Assembly: GCA_905372345.1 (NCBI GenBank)
Contig: CAJPPE010000032.1
Location: forward strand, 1-10,244
From: an uncultured Treponema sp.
GTDB lineage: Bacteria > Spirochaetota > Spirochaetia > Treponematales > Treponemataceae
Reading direction: 5' to 3'
Length of the DNA: 10,244 bases
Shown here: positions 10,234 to 10,244 of the stretch, in pieces
Position numbering within the stretch: position 1 is the stretch's first letter
How the letters are laid out: every line of letters starts with the position of its first letter
Program-made: the position numbers and the translations under genes
Notes under the pieces: generated by a model
What the model saw: the letters and a program-made list of their open reading frames with translations, nothing else
The model's database searches: none
What the model was told of the DNA's origin: nothing

Positions 10234-10244
10234 GATAGTAAATC

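Overview
The window looks like a host-associated spirochaete of the genus Treponema, probably an oral species close to T. denticola. This rests on three things: a protein with the layout of the spirochaete-restricted 'spiro-SPASM' family, moderately AT-rich coding sequence, and tightly packed, overlapping genes. The assignment comes from recognising the proteins, not from a database search.

Layout: six complete genes and the end of a seventh lie on the + strand, and one gene at the right edge is on the - strand. (1) At 1-309 is the C-terminal end of a probable lipoprotein or surface protein with an SH3-like fold. (2) At 337-5463 there is a tightly coupled cell-surface or flagellar glycan block. 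It holds a spiro-SPASM protein whose radical-SAM cysteines are gone, a GT-A (family 2-like) glycosyltransferase, and a large fusion protein. The fusion joins an SpsF/PseF-like CMP-sugar cytidylyltransferase, a PseG/SpsG-like nucleotide-sugar hydrolase and a zinc-ribbon SAM methyltransferase. (3) glpK (glycerol kinase) is joined to this block by an ATGA stop/start overlap. (4) A 173-base spacer after glpK is almost entirely inverted repeats. (5) A YqhD/BdhA-type iron-containing alcohol dehydrogenase and ruvB follow, 7 bases apart. (6) A convergent Rpn/PD-(D/E)XK 'transposase'-family nuclease gene closes the window.

How the genes may work together: the two activities recognisable in the fusion match two steps of nonulosonic (pseudaminic-type) acid synthesis, namely UDP release from a 2,4-diacetamido sugar and CMP activation of the nonulosonate. 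The methyltransferase could add a methyl decoration and the neighbouring glycosyltransferase could use the product. From memory, T. denticola flagellins carry an O-linked pseudaminic-configuration nonulosonate whose acyl group bears a methoxy substituent, so this block is a reasonable candidate for part of that pathway. That link is inference. The other pathway steps (PseB, PseC, PseH, PseI) are not in the window.

The best leads are the spiro-SPASM protein, which appears to be a double pseudoenzyme with an intact C-terminal cysteine module, the three-domain fusion, and the palindrome cluster upstream of the alcohol dehydrogenase.
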